DNA of 42,551 nucleotides from Bernardetiaceae bacterium. GTDB lineage: Bacteria > Bacteroidota > Bacteroidia > Cytophagales > Thermoflexibacteraceae. Position numbers and translations under genes: made by a program. The stretch is from NCBI GenBank assembly GCA_025057115.1, contig JANWWZ010000021.1, forward strand, positions 1 through 42,551, read 5' to 3'. A model generated the notes under the pieces. It searched no databases. It saw nothing but the letters and a program-made list of their open reading frames with translations, and was not told the DNA's origin. Shown piece by piece: positions 7,557 through 15,451 of the stretch; the stretch's first letter is position 1; the number at the start of each line of letters is the position of its first letter.

Positions 7557-8770
7557 ATTTTCTCCTCAATCACAGCCCGAAAAACAGACTTGAGGCTTGT
7601 GATTTCGACCTGCATTCTGCTTTCTAGCTCTTCAGCCTTGAGGTATTTCCCTTGGTGTTTGATCAAGTAATATCCCCTGGCAAGCAGCCTATCAGGATGG
7701 GAAAGGGCAAAAAACTGCTCGTGCATTTCCAGTTTATGCCAGCAGGTTTGAATGAGCTCTTTGGCTTTTGCCAGTATTTCCAGTTGCAAGCGTTGGTGGT
7801 GCATGCGTTGTTGGCTAATCTTTTGGTGCAGCAGTTGGCTTAAGAGGTACTTGAGATGATTTAGCAAAACCTCTTGCTCATTGACTTTTCCCTTACTGCT
7901 TAGAAGAATGTGATTGACCAGCTCGGTTAGCTGGCTTTCAAAATGAAGATTGCGTTGCAAAATAAACTCAGCAACGGCGGTAGGAGTCTTTAAGGAAAGG
8001 TGCGCTACTTGGTCAGCGATGGTTTGGTCGCGGTGGTGTCCTATGCCAGTGAGCACGGGAATAGGGCAATTGGCAATGGCTATTGCTACTGATTCGGCGT
8101 TGAAGGCTTCTAGGTCTAGCCTTGCTCCTCCGCCGCGAATAATTACCAAAACATCAAACTTGTTGTTTACCCTGTTAATTTGCCCCACTAATTCGGGAAT
8201 GGCATCCTCACCTTGCACACTCGCTGGAAAGATGGTGATGCAAAAACGGTAGCCCCAAGGATTATTTTCCAGTTGATTGCAAAAATCTTCTAGCCCTGCT
8301 GCTACTTGTGAGGAAACAACGGCAATTTTTTGAATGACTTTAGGCAAGGCAAGAGATTGTTGTCGATAGAGCAATCCGCTTTCTTGCAACCGTTTGACAA
8401 CCTGTAACCGTTGGCGCTCCATCTCCCCTAAGGCGTAATAGGCATCCACTGCATAAATGTGAAGTGAAAGCCCATACACTTCATGAAAATTGACCACTAC
8501 TCGGCAACGAATCGCACCACCTGCAGCAAGGATCGCGTTTAAAGTGTCTTTGTGTTGTTGCTGCAGTTGCCTTAACACTTCTGACCAGATTACTGCGCGG
8601 GCTTTGGCTACTACCTTGTCATTGTCTTTTTGCACTAGTTCTAAGTAAGCGTGTTCTCTAATTTGTACTTGAGCAATTTCGGCAGTAATCCAAATTTCTC
8701 GTTGAAGGCTTTCAAGCACGTAGCGAATGCTTTTGTTGAGTTGCAAAAGGGTAAAGAATTTTTCTTGCAT
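7544..8770 (-). CDS. xseA: Exodeoxyribonuclease VII large subunit
   Basis: A 408-residue catalytic subunit of ExoVII, which degrades single-stranded DNA from both ends into oligonucleotides. The N-terminal OB fold (about 1-100) contains the family pattern around VWITAEIAQVQIREHAYLEL. The nuclease domain carries IAVVSSQVAAGLEDF, the VIIRGGGARLDLEAFN motif and PVLTGIGHHRDQTIADQVA. The C-terminal third is coiled-coil. The small subunit gene xseB, often adjacent, is not seen in the window. The gene is convergent with the flavoprotein gene and overlaps it by 13 bp. Confidence 0.96.
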   Translation of the reverse strand: MQEKFFTLLQLNKSIRYVLESLQREIWITAEIAQVQIREHAYLELVQKDNDKVVAKARAVIWSEVLRQLQQQHKDTLNAILAAGGAIRCRVVVNFHEVYGLSLHIYAVDAYYALGEMERQRLQVVKRLQESGLLYRQQSLALPKVIQKIAVVSSQVAAGLEDFCNQLENNPWGYRFCITIFPASVQGEDAIPELVGQINRVNNKFDVLVIIRGGGARLDLEAFNAESVAIAIANCPIPVLTGIGHHRDQTIADQVAHLSLKTPTAVAEFILQRNLHFESQLTELVNHILLSSKGKVNEQEVLLNHLKYLLSQLLHQKISQQRMHHQRLQLEILAKAKELIQTCWHKLEMHEQFFALSHPDRLLARGYYLIKHQGKYLKAEELESRMQVEITSLKSVFRAVIEEKIHFP

Positions 8771-8987
8771 CGGAGCTGGGGATTAATATATAAGTTTACG
8801 GCAGAGTAACATAGTTCAACGGACTTATTTACTTTTGCATGGAGCTAGACGTTTCTTTGGCTGAGGTGAGAAATATTGCTACCAAATGAGTTTTTTGCAA
8901 TTTTAGTGAAATATTTGCGTTGAGTAATCTGATTGGACAAGTTCCTTATTTGCATACAATGGTATTTTTAGTTTAGTGAACTTTACC

Positions 8988-9024
8988 AAGCACCTCCGTT
9001 GCTATGTAACGGATGTGCTTTTTT
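8988..9024 (+). terminator. Strong plus-strand terminator with no plus-strand gene upstream
   Basis: AAGCACcTCCGTT pairs with AACGGAtGTGCTT around a 7-nt loop. That is 12 pairs with one mismatch, and it is followed on the plus strand by TTTT. On the minus strand the hairpin is followed by GGTAAAG, so it does not suit the rmuC gene that ends at 9037. The two flanking genes are both minus-strand. A plus-strand -7-like box TACTTTTG (8830-8837) and a sigma70-like pair TTGGAC-N16-TACAAT (8934-8961) lie upstream, so a short plus-strand RNA is plausible. Confidence 0.65.
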
Positions 9025-9036
9025 GGTTTGCAATGC

Positions 9037-10248
9037 TTATTGTTGCTCGGTTTCTTCTGCTGTCTGGTCAAACAAAAGGGGAGGGAAGCGTTTAGTAGTT
9101 TTAGCACCGAGTTGGCGGATTTTTTCTGCTCGGCTAATTAAATTGCCCTTTCCCGTGCTGAGTTTGTTGAGGGCTTGTTCGTAGGCATCTTTAACTTGTT
9201 CTATTTGTGCGCCAATTTTTTGCAAGTCTGCCACGAAATTTACGAGCTTGTCGTATAGTGCACCGGCTTGTCGAGCGATTTCTTCTGCATTTTTACTTTG
9301 TTTTTCCAGTCGCCAAATGGTAAAAGCCGTTTTCAGAGTTGCCATTAGGGTAGAGGCTCCTACGGGAATGACCTGGCGCTCAAAAGCCCATGAAAATAGT
9401 TGGTGATCGTGCTGGATGGCAAGCTGAAAGGCACCTTCAATGGGCATAAACATGATTACAAAATCAGGGCTGCCCTGTCCGATGGCGTGGGGATAATTTT
9501 TTTCACTTAATTGCTCAACATGGCGCCGAACTGCTTGGAGGTGTTCTCTCAAGTAGCGCTGGCTTTGCTCTTCTGATTCAGCGCTAAGGTATTGTTCGTA
9601 AGCCAACAGCGAAACTTTGGCATCTATGACAAAATATTTGTTTTCAGGTAAGAAAATAATGGCATCAGGTTGAACTCGTTTGCCTTCTGAAGAGAGACTG
9701 TATTGCAATTGATACTCTCGATTGCGCTCCAGACCGCTTTTTTCCAAAATGCTCTCTAGGATCATTTCTCCCCAATTACCTCTTACTTTGGCTTGACCGC
9801 GAAGGGCTGTGGCTAAGTTGTTGGCTTCTTTAGTAATTTGTTGATTTAACTGACAAAGCTGCTTAATTTCTTTTTCGAGGGCAAACCTCTGCTTAGATTC
9901 TTTGTCATACACCTCTTCTACCTTGCGCTGAAACTCCTGCAGGCGCTCTTGCAAAGGCGAAAGCAACAAACTGACTTGCATTTGATTGACTTCAGCTATT
10001 TTCTTGCCTTTCTCTTCCATGATTTGGCTGGCTATGGCGCGAAATTGCCCTTGCAACTCTTCTTGCCATTGTTGCCATTGTTTTTCTTTGTCCTGCAAAC
10101 GAGCTTGGGCAAGTTGTTTTTCGGTGGAAAGCTGGGCAATTTGCTGTTGATAGTGAGCCTGTTGAGAAAACAGTTGGCTTCTTGTAAGCCAACCCACTAG
10201 CAAACCGCCGAGAACAAAGCCAAGGAGTAGGTATAAAAACTCTTCCAT
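9037..10248 (-). CDS. rmuC: DNA recombination protein RmuC
   Basis: A 403-residue protein. An N-terminal membrane segment (about residues 4-22, FLYLLLGFVLGGLLVGWL) is followed by a long glutamine-rich coiled coil (about 28-150) and the RmuC domain. The domain carries the conserved GNWGEMILESILEKSGL and VQPDAIIFLPENKYFVIDAKVS segments, the latter like a PD-(D/E)xK nuclease core, and MFMPIEGAFQLA. RmuC limits inversions at short inverted repeats and is predicted to be a nuclease tethered to the membrane. Divergent from the next small membrane protein gene, with 32 bp between starts. Confidence 0.95.
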   Translation of the reverse strand: MEEFLYLLLGFVLGGLLVGWLTRSQLFSQQAHYQQQIAQLSTEKQLAQARLQDKEKQWQQWQEELQGQFRAIASQIMEEKGKKIAEVNQMQVSLLLSPLQERLQEFQRKVEEVYDKESKQRFALEKEIKQLCQLNQQITKEANNLATALRGQAKVRGNWGEMILESILEKSGLERNREYQLQYSLSSEGKRVQPDAIIFLPENKYFVIDAKVSLLAYEQYLSAESEEQSQRYLREHLQAVRRHVEQLSEKNYPHAIGQGSPDFVIMFMPIEGAFQLAIQHDHQLFSWAFERQVIPVGASTLMATLKTAFTIWRLEKQSKNAEEIARQAGALYDKLVNFVADLQKIGAQIEQVKDAYEQALNKLSTGKGNLISRAEKIRQLGAKTTKRFPPLLFDQTAEETEQQ

Positions 10249-10280
10249 AAAGTCTATTTTAGCTGAAAAATACGCTGGTA

Positions 10281-10616
10281 GTGGAAAAAAGTAACTGGAT
10301 CGAGAGGCTCCAAAAACGCTGGGGAGTGAAAGGAAAGGGGCAAGTGGTTGTTATTTTGCTAGTATTTGCTTGCACGGGAGTGAGCATTCTCTACATAAAA
10401 AAACTTCTTTTGCCTTTGCTGGGCGTTTCGGAAAACACTCCTAGATGGCTGCGGTTTGTGATTTCTTTGGTGATTATTTTGCCGCTTTATCAAATTGTTT
10501 TGCTCGCTTTGGGCTTTTTGTTTGGTCAGTTTAAGTTTTTTTGGGAATTTGAAAAGAAGATTATTTACCGCTCCTTTGCCTTTTTCCAGAAAAGACAAAG
10601 CAAGCGCCTTGATTAA
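10281..10616 (+). CDS. Small two-helix membrane protein (DUF6787-like)
   Basis: A 111-residue protein starting with GTG. It has a short basic N-terminus (NWIERLQKRWGVKGKGQ) and two hydrophobic segments at about 22-45 and 61-85. An aromatic/basic tail (FKFFWEFEKKIIYRSFAFF) follows. The WGV...Q(V)...LVFACTGVS and TPRWLRF patterns recall a conserved Bacteroidota family of unknown function, DUF6787, from memory. No enzymatic motif is visible. GTG is the only sensible start, since the next in-frame methionine would remove the conserved part. Confidence 0.8.
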   Translation: MEKSNWIERLQKRWGVKGKGQVVVILLVFACTGVSILYIKKLLLPLLGVSENTPRWLRFVISLVIILPLYQIVLLALGFLFGQFKFFWEFEKKIIYRSFAFFQKRQSKRLD

Positions 10617-10639
10617 AACATTCTTTCTCGGCTTATCGT

Positions 10640-10647
10640 TACATTTG
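10640..10647 (+). promoter_or_regulatory. -7-type box upstream of the small hypothetical gene
   Basis: TACATTTG is an exact TAnnTTTG match 9 bp before the ATG of the next gene (or 30 bp before its inner ATG). No TTG element is found at the usual spacing, so this is only half a promoter signature. Confidence 0.35.
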
Positions 10648-10655
10648 CATATAAG

Positions 10656-10862
10656 TTGAACACGGAAACGAACAGCATGTTGCCCGAGCTGTCTTTTAGG
10701 AAAAAATCCCAAAAATCGCAAAAGCCTGCCTGTCCGTTGCTTTGTTGGGACTCTATTCGTCAGCAGTGGGGCAAGGTTAGTCTGAATGATTCCACGCGCA
10801 AGATTAAAGAGCGCGCAGTGAAGCAAATCAAAGAAGAATCTTTTGAACAAAAGAGCAACTAA
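10656..10862 (+). CDS. Small hypothetical protein
   Basis: A 68-residue basic protein without a signal peptide or membrane segment. The middle reads KPACPLLCWDSIRQQWGKV and the tail is lysine/glutamate-rich (KIKERAVKQIKEESFEQ). I do not recognise it. Support for a real gene comes from a TAnnTTTG box just upstream and from its exact fit between neighbours, ending with a 4-bp convergent overlap with the PabC-like gene. A second ATG seven codons in (10677) could be the true start. Confidence 0.5.
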   Translation: MNTETNSMLPELSFRKKSQKSQKPACPLLCWDSIRQQWGKVSLNDSTRKIKERAVKQIKEESFEQKSN

Positions 10863-11467
10863 GTGGTCATTCTTATCTGCTCAGTAGGGATAGAAGGAGC
10901 TTCTGAAAGGTCAAGCAGGGCGTTGATGGGCTTGAGCAATAGAAAATCACCTAAGTCTTTAGGGCGTATATCTGCCAGGGCAAGTAAACCTGCTTCTAAA
11001 AGTTGTTGGCGGCGCGTGCCTTCCAGCAAAGGAGTGCGCGGGGTGTACCATCGTTTGCCATCCCATAAGGCAACGTTGGCATAGCTCATATCAGTGAGCA
11101 GCCCGTTGCGGACCATCAAAATATCATCGGTAGGGACTTGTTCTCGGAGGCGTTCTATCCATGAGCGATCAGCCCATTTGTAAGAATAGTGGCACGTCAG
11201 GGGAATTTCTACCAAAGCAAGGGTGCGGAGGGGGCGCCCTACATAAGGCTGAAACTCTATGCGGCGAATTGTTTTGTCATATAAAACCCTGCATTTGTAA
11301 ATTTTATTATCGCTCAGCGCTTCAGGTACACAAATGGCGTCGGCTAGAGAAATTTCTTTCGCTTGTGGAAAAAATCGCTGCATGCTCCTTCTCACTCGCT
11401 CTTGGTGGTAAGGAAGGTTTTCTAGCTTGCCCTGCGCTACTTTGATAGTTTCAAGCAATAGGCACAT
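10859..11467 (-). CDS. pabC: Class IV aminotransferase, 4-amino-4-deoxychorismate lyase-like
   Basis: A PLP-dependent fold-type IV enzyme, probably the lyase releasing 4-aminobenzoate and pyruvate from aminodeoxychorismate in folate synthesis. Recognisable segments are HQERVRRSM near the N-terminus, LMVRNGLLTDMSYANVALWDG (the ...E/D-x-S-x-x-N region) and TPLLEGTRRQQLLEAG. The usual catalytic lysine of the family is less obvious here: the best candidate is in YKCRVLYD. I chose the ATG at 11467 (MCLLLETIKVAQGK), which overlaps pabB by 17 bp. An upstream start at 11530 would sit deep inside pabB. The assignment rests on the pabB linkage plus family motifs. Confidence 0.8.
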   Translation of the reverse strand: MCLLLETIKVAQGKLENLPYHQERVRRSMQRFFPQAKEISLADAICVPEALSDNKIYKCRVLYDKTIRRIEFQPYVGRPLRTLALVEIPLTCHYSYKWADRSWIERLREQVPTDDILMVRNGLLTDMSYANVALWDGKRWYTPRTPLLEGTRRQQLLEAGLLALADIRPKDLGDFLLLKPINALLDLSEAPSIPTEQIRMTT

Positions 11468-12437
11468 ATACTTTTTGAAGCATTTCGTTGTACTCTCGCT
11501 CAGCAAGGCTATGACAAGTAATTCCGCCACCGCTTTTGAAGACTAATCCTGTTGGGGTTTGTTCTATAAATCTAATAGCCACTGCACTATCTAAATGATA
11601 CCCGTCAAAGATGCCGAAAATGCCAGTATAGTAACCGCGCGGGTAGCCTTCTACTTTTTCGATGATTTCAACGGTCTTGGCTTTGGGAGCGCCGCTGATA
11701 GAACCCGCAGGCAACAAGCGAAATAGTATTTCACCTAAATGAGCACAGTATTGTCTAGGCAATTGACCTGCGATGCATGAGCTTACTTGCAAGAGCGTTT
11801 TATCGTGGGCATGGATGAGGTCAGTGTAGCGAAATTTTTCTACACGTACTTTTTTTGCTACCATGCTCAAATCATTGCGAATTAAATCTACAATGGTATA
11901 GTGCTCAGCGGTTTCTTTCTCGTCAGACATGATAATTTCTTTTGCATCGGGAATGCAAGCATCGATAGTGCCTTTCATAGGACAAGAAAAAATGCGCTGA
12001 TTTTCAATTTTGACAAAAGTTTCAGGAGAAAAGCAAACGAATTGATCCCTTACCCATATTTTATAACGGGCACGGCTAATGTGAAATATTTCTTGCAAAG
12101 AAAAATTGCACTCAATCGGCGTGGGGCAAGTCAGGTTGAGCAAGTAAGTATTGCCCTGGACAATTTGGCTCATGACCTGCTCAAACTTAGATAAATATTC
12201 TTGAAAACAGATGGGAAATTTAACTATTTGCAGACTTTTGCTAATAGCGGCTGAATTTTTGGGCTTATCGCTGTTTGTAAAAGTGCCAATTTGGTAAAGA
12301 ATTTCATCGGGTTGGACTTCTTGCAAGGGCAAGACGATGTTTTTTTGCATCAGGTAATCAATGACAAACAAGAAGGGGGTATGCCCAGCCCCATACTGAT
12401 TCATCAACTCAATTGCCTGCCAGCGGGATACGTTCAT
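11451..12437 (-). CDS. pabB: Aminodeoxychorismate synthase component I
   Basis: Chorismate-binding enzyme that aminates chorismate to 4-amino-4-deoxychorismate for folate synthesis. The C-terminal chorismate-binding domain shows the signatures FSPETFVKIE, CPMKGTID, IVDLIRNDLSMVA, LLPAGSISGAPK and GYYTGIFGIFDG, and ends with GGGITCHS...EYNEML. The product is short (328 residues), lacking much of the N-terminal TrpE-type domain, as is common for compact PabB proteins. ATG at 12437 is preceded by GAAAGAG. A TTG at 12464 that overlaps the nuoC stop (TTGA) is the alternative. No pabA glutaminase gene is present nearby. Confidence 0.93.
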   Translation of the reverse strand: MNVSRWQAIELMNQYGAGHTPFLFVIDYLMQKNIVLPLQEVQPDEILYQIGTFTNSDKPKNSAAISKSLQIVKFPICFQEYLSKFEQVMSQIVQGNTYLLNLTCPTPIECNFSLQEIFHISRARYKIWVRDQFVCFSPETFVKIENQRIFSCPMKGTIDACIPDAKEIIMSDEKETAEHYTIVDLIRNDLSMVAKKVRVEKFRYTDLIHAHDKTLLQVSSCIAGQLPRQYCAHLGEILFRLLPAGSISGAPKAKTVEIIEKVEGYPRGYYTGIFGIFDGYHLDSAVAIRFIEQTPTGLVFKSGGGITCHSLAEREYNEMLQKVYVPIA

Positions 12438-12460
12438 CTCTTTCAAGCCAAGTGATGGAC

Positions 12461-12955
12461 TCAATATTTTACTTTTACACCGTGGTAAGTTAGCTGCTCG
12501 GCATAGTCTTTTCTCAAAGGAAATCCTTCCCAGTCTGCAGGCAGTAAAATTCGCCGCAAGTCTGGGTGGTTGGTAAAGCGAATGCCAAATAAGTCATAAG
12601 CTTCGCGCTCGTGCCAGTTGGCTCCTTGCCATAAAGGAGTAAGACTGGGCGCTTCGGGCATTTCCTCAGGCGGGTTTCCTCGCGGCAAAGTAAGCATCAA
12701 ACCCATGGTAGTGCCCTCTGTAAGAGCTGTGAGATGATAGACAAGGTCGATGGTACCTACTGAAGAGCCATTGTCTATGGCAGTAATGCAGTTGAGATGA
12801 TCGAAGTAGTATCTTTGCTGCAACCACTGGCATAGGGGCAACAATATTGAAGGGCTAATTTTAAAACATGGAGGCGTTGTGTTAGGCACTGGCTCTAGCT
12901 CGTGCAGGCTGAAAATACGGCGGGCTTCACTTACAAGCGCTTGTAAATCAATCAT
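12461..12955 (-). CDS. nuoC: NADH-quinone oxidoreductase subunit C
   Basis: The 30-kDa peripheral-arm subunit of respiratory complex I. The C-terminal signature is clear: [13 protein letters not shown], then [10 protein letters not shown] and [11 protein letters not shown]. The 164-residue length fits a stand-alone NuoC, not a NuoCD fusion. It overlaps the upstream membrane-protein gene by 4 bp (ATGA) and is followed closely by pabB. No other nuo gene lies in the window, so the subunit is separated from the rest of complex I and embedded in a folate operon, which is unusual. Confidence 0.93.
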   Translation of the reverse strand: MIDLQALVSEARRIFSLHELEPVPNTTPPCFKISPSILLPLCQWLQQRYYFDHLNCITAIDNGSSVGTIDLVYHLTALTEGTTMGLMLTLPRGNPPEEMPEAPSLTPLWQGANWHEREAYDLFGIRFTNHPDLRRILLPADWEGFPLRKDYAEQLTYHGVKVKY

Positions 12956-13299
12956 CTGCGAATTTTATACCACACATATCCCACAAGAATCACTGGCAGA
13001 AGCATCAAAGCAATACTGCCATAGAGGTAGTAAAAATAGGCAATAGCTGAAAAAGCACAAATAAATACCAGTTGCGATAGGTCTGCTGTTTTGCGGGCAC
13101 TGGTGCGCCACTGCTTCCGAATAGCGCCGCGCAGGTGTTGCTCTGCTGAGTAGAGAGAAGTGTTTTGTTCTGCTTTCATTTGTGCTTGTATTGCTGCTAT
13201 GCGCTGCCGCAGGTCCTCTAGTTGCGGATCATAGTACCGCGGTTGGTAATGGAAGCGCTTGTGCTGAGGCAATTTTACCAGCGAAGGTAACTTGAGCAT
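12952..13299 (-). CDS. Conserved small membrane protein of unknown function
   Basis: A 115-residue protein. The N-terminal segment [22 protein letters not shown] matches a conserved Bacteroidota pattern (F-Y-x-PRYYDP) found in small proteins next to housekeeping genes. A basic middle is followed by two hydrophobic segments in the last 45 residues ([19 protein letters not shown] and [16 protein letters not shown]). The ATG at 13299 ([12 protein letters not shown]) lies one base past the SCP2 stop. A longer frame from 13395 would overlap that gene heavily. Its function is unknown. Close coupling to nuoC suggests coexpression only. Confidence 0.75.
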   Translation of the reverse strand: MLKLPSLVKLPQHKRFHYQPRYYDPQLEDLRQRIAAIQAQMKAEQNTSLYSAEQHLRGAIRKQWRTSARKTADLSQLVFICAFSAIAYFYYLYGSIALMLLPVILVGYVWYKIRR

Positions 13300-13300
13300 A

Positions 13301-13624
13301 TTATTTCTTGCCTTTGGTAGCCGTTTGGTTAAGTATTTGACCAATGAGCGCTGCTTTTGCAAAATCTCCTTGCACCTTGAGTTTGCCCAATGCAAAAGCA
13401 GTAAAATTGCTCAATTCACCAGAAAGGATTTTATAGGCTGTATCCAAAGTAAGGTGAATGGTGCATTCGGCTTCTTGGTTAGAATGGTCCACGTAAGCTG
13501 GCTCTTTGTTGGCATGAACGTAAACCGTTCCTTCAGGGAAGGAAAATTTAACCGTTCCTTTGAATTGAGAATTTTCCGCCACAATGGCGCGCACCTCTTC
13601 AGTGAATTGTTCAAGCGTGGGCAT
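13301..13624 (-). CDS. SCP2 sterol-binding domain protein
   Basis: A 107-residue single-domain protein of the SCP2 family, which binds lipids or acyl-CoA in a hydrophobic pocket. The pattern FKGTVKFSFPEGTVYVHANKE, followed by AECTIHLTLDTAYKILSGEL and ALGKLKVQGDFAKAAL, is typical of the fold. The C-terminal region is helical. I chose the ATG at 13624 (MPTLEQFTEEV). The longer frame from 13705 adds a cysteine-rich stretch not seen in the family. It is the first gene of the five-gene minus-strand operon that continues through nuoC and pabB. Confidence 0.88.
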   Translation of the reverse strand: MPTLEQFTEEVRAIVAENSQFKGTVKFSFPEGTVYVHANKEPAYVDHSNQEAECTIHLTLDTAYKILSGELSNFTAFALGKLKVQGDFAKAALIGQILNQTATKGKK

Positions 13625-13641
13625 ACAGCAGCATTTTTTAC

Positions 13642-13649
13642 CAAAAGTA
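13642..13649 (-). promoter_or_regulatory. -7-type box of the SCP2-nuoC-pab operon
   Basis: Reading on the minus strand, TACTTTTG matches TAnnTTTG and lies 17 bp before the SCP2 start codon. A TTG at the standard spacing is missing, so this is a partial promoter. Confidence 0.4.
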
Positions 13650-13730
13650 CTACTTTGGCCAAAAATGAGGCAGTAGTAAGCGGCAGATTTTTTGCACCTT
13701 TTCACCGAAGCGCTTTACTACCTTTGAGGA

Positions 13731-14687
13731 ATGAAAAAAATAGCCTTATTCGTAGCTTTTTTTGGCAAGGCGACGCTTCTTACATGGGCACAAGATGCAA
13801 ACTTAACTCAGTTTTATGCTTCGCCTTTGTATCTCAATCCTGCTTTAACAGGAGCTACGCCCTATTTTCGCCTTAGTGCTCTCTATCGCAATCAATGGCC
13901 TCAATTGCCATATGCCTACCACGTCAATCAGTTTTCTGCCGACTACAACTGGGATTATTACGACAGCGGAGTAGGAATTTTGCTTTTGCAAGATCGCATA
14001 GGCAGTATGGCTGCAAGTGATACGCGTTTCAGCGCTTCCTATGCCTACCGAGCACGGCTGCACAAAAATGTGGTTTTGCGCTTGGGCTTACAGGCAGGCA
14101 TCGGCCTTCGAAATACCGACTGGCAAAGATTTGTTTTCGAAGACCAACTCAAAAGCGGTGGAGCTACAGCAGAAAGTTTTGCTTATCCCACCATTCTTTA
14201 CCCGGATCTGGCAGTGGGTGCATTACTGCACCGAGCAGATTTTTGGATAGGAATAGCTGCTTTTCATCTTACACGTCCCAGCGTAGGCATCCTCCACCAT
14301 GCGGAAAGGCTTTCAAGGCGCTTTGCCATTCAGGCAGGCTACCGAATTGACCTAGACCCTACAGAAGAAGAAAAAATAACCCTTTCCCCCGCTTTGCTTT
14401 ACCAACGACAAGCCAATTTTGAGCAAGTTGATCTGGGAGTAAATCTGTACTACCAGCCTCTATTGCTGGGGATTTGGTATAGAGGCATGTCCTTGCAGCA
14501 CAGTGCCGTAGCAGGGGTGGTAGGCTTTCGGCTCAAAAATGCTTTGGCGATTTCTTACAGTTACGACCTTGCTCTTTCTCAACTTCACCGACTAGGGGGA
14601 GCTCACGAGATGGTGCTCCTTTACCAACCACTGGACAAGCGCCGCAAACGAGGCAGTAAACACGTTCCTTGCCCAGTGGCATTTTGA
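13731..14687 (+). CDS. PorP/SprF family type IX secretion outer-membrane protein
   Basis: A 318-residue beta-barrel protein. A signal peptide (about 1-20, ending TWAQ) is followed by the family hallmark DANLTQFYASPLYLNPALTG (residues 22-41). Next come the RNQWPQLPYAYHVNQFSADY segment and alternating aromatic barrel strands. PorP/SprF proteins belong to the type IX secretion and gliding machinery or bind surface adhesins. It stands alone, without the gldKLMN or sprA genes, so it is more likely one of the many paralogues paired with a specific cargo. The following 262 bp to 14949 contains nothing I can support as a gene. Confidence 0.92.
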   Translation: MKKIALFVAFFGKATLLTWAQDANLTQFYASPLYLNPALTGATPYFRLSALYRNQWPQLPYAYHVNQFSADYNWDYYDSGVGILLLQDRIGSMAASDTRFSASYAYRARLHKNVVLRLGLQAGIGLRNTDWQRFVFEDQLKSGGATAESFAYPTILYPDLAVGALLHRADFWIGIAAFHLTRPSVGILHHAERLSRRFAIQAGYRIDLDPTEEEKITLSPALLYQRQANFEQVDLGVNLYYQPLLLGIWYRGMSLQHSAVAGVVGFRLKNALAISYSYDLALSQLHRLGGAHEMVLLYQPLDKRRKRGSKHVPCPVAF

Positions 14688-14949
14688 TGAGGATTCCAAA
14701 AAGAAAACTCAAATTTTAGAGTAACAAAGTGGTAGCTTATCCCCGTTTACCAAGGGCGTTTAACCAACTTGCGAAAACCTTACTCTTGCCTGAACCATTT
14801 TCAGCACATTTGCAAAAAAGCATGTTAGAAGCAAGCTAAGCTCGTGCAACAAGACCTAAGTAATGTTTGCGCGTGTGGAAATTTATTCCTTCTCAAGAGA
14901 GAAAGGTTAGCCTAACTAAAAGAAAGCTAAAGTCGCAAGGGGCACTTTG

Positions 14950-15285
14950 TTAATGTACTATTCCACACACTTTGCAAAACTTGCGCTTGTGAACGGGGCG
15001 TTTTTTAGGCGGTCGCTTATGACCAAAATACATTTTGTTAGAATATTGAGGCTTTTTCATTTCTTCGGCTATCTTTCGGCGTTCTTTTAAACGAGCCTCC
15101 ACAAAGGGATTGTGCATAGCTGCTTTCCGAAAGCGAATGCCAAATATCCGCACTTTAGAGGCTTGCTGCATGTAAATGGAGCGTTGCTCACTACCAGAAG
15201 AACTTTTAGCGTTGGAAACACTACTTTGACAAAAAGCAGCAAGGTGAAATAAAAAATAAGCAACAACTGCTACCCAGAATTTCAT
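14950..15285 (-). CDS. Small exported basic protein with a CxxC tail
   Basis: A 111-residue protein with a signal-peptide-like start (MKFWVAVVAYFLFHLAAFCQS), so it is probably periplasmic or surface. The mature part is strongly basic. Its C-terminus contains KKPQYSNKMYFGHKRPPKKR and ends KFCKVCGIVH, a CxxC pair. The pattern PQYS..YFGHK.PPKKR recalls a conserved small protein family of Cytophagales, from memory, with no known function. I chose the ATG at 15285 because it gives a clean signal peptide. An ATG at 15324 is possible. No operon partner. Confidence 0.7.
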   Translation of the reverse strand: MKFWVAVVAYFLFHLAAFCQSSVSNAKSSSGSEQRSIYMQQASKVRIFGIRFRKAAMHNPFVEARLKERRKIAEEMKKPQYSNKMYFGHKRPPKKRPVHKRKFCKVCGIVH

Positions 15286-15451
15286 ATAACTGTGGAAAAT
15301 GCTACGCTGTAAATTTTTCTCCAAGCTGACTTTTTCTTCTTACGACCACTTTTTTTAGATTTAGCCAAAAAATTGCACGCGTTCGCTTTTACCCCTGCTA
15401 AAGATATGCCAGATGCTTCAGGTGCCTTTGCTTCTAACTGGAAAAGAGCAT

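Noticed and set aside
10359-10850. Minus-strand 163-codon frame opposite the small membrane protein gene
   Set aside because: It has a basic, low-quality composition typical of an antisense shadow of the real plus-strand genes at 10281-10862.
13719-13726. TACCTTTG box just before porP/sprF
   Set aside because: It would place the start of transcription at or after the ATG, and no TTG is found at the right spacing. It is probably chance.
14904-14916. AGGTTAGCCTAAC, which matches the core of the DtxR/IdeR box
   Set aside because: It lies between two convergent gene ends (13731-14687 plus, 14950-15285 minus), with no promoter nearby, so a regulator site is unlikely.
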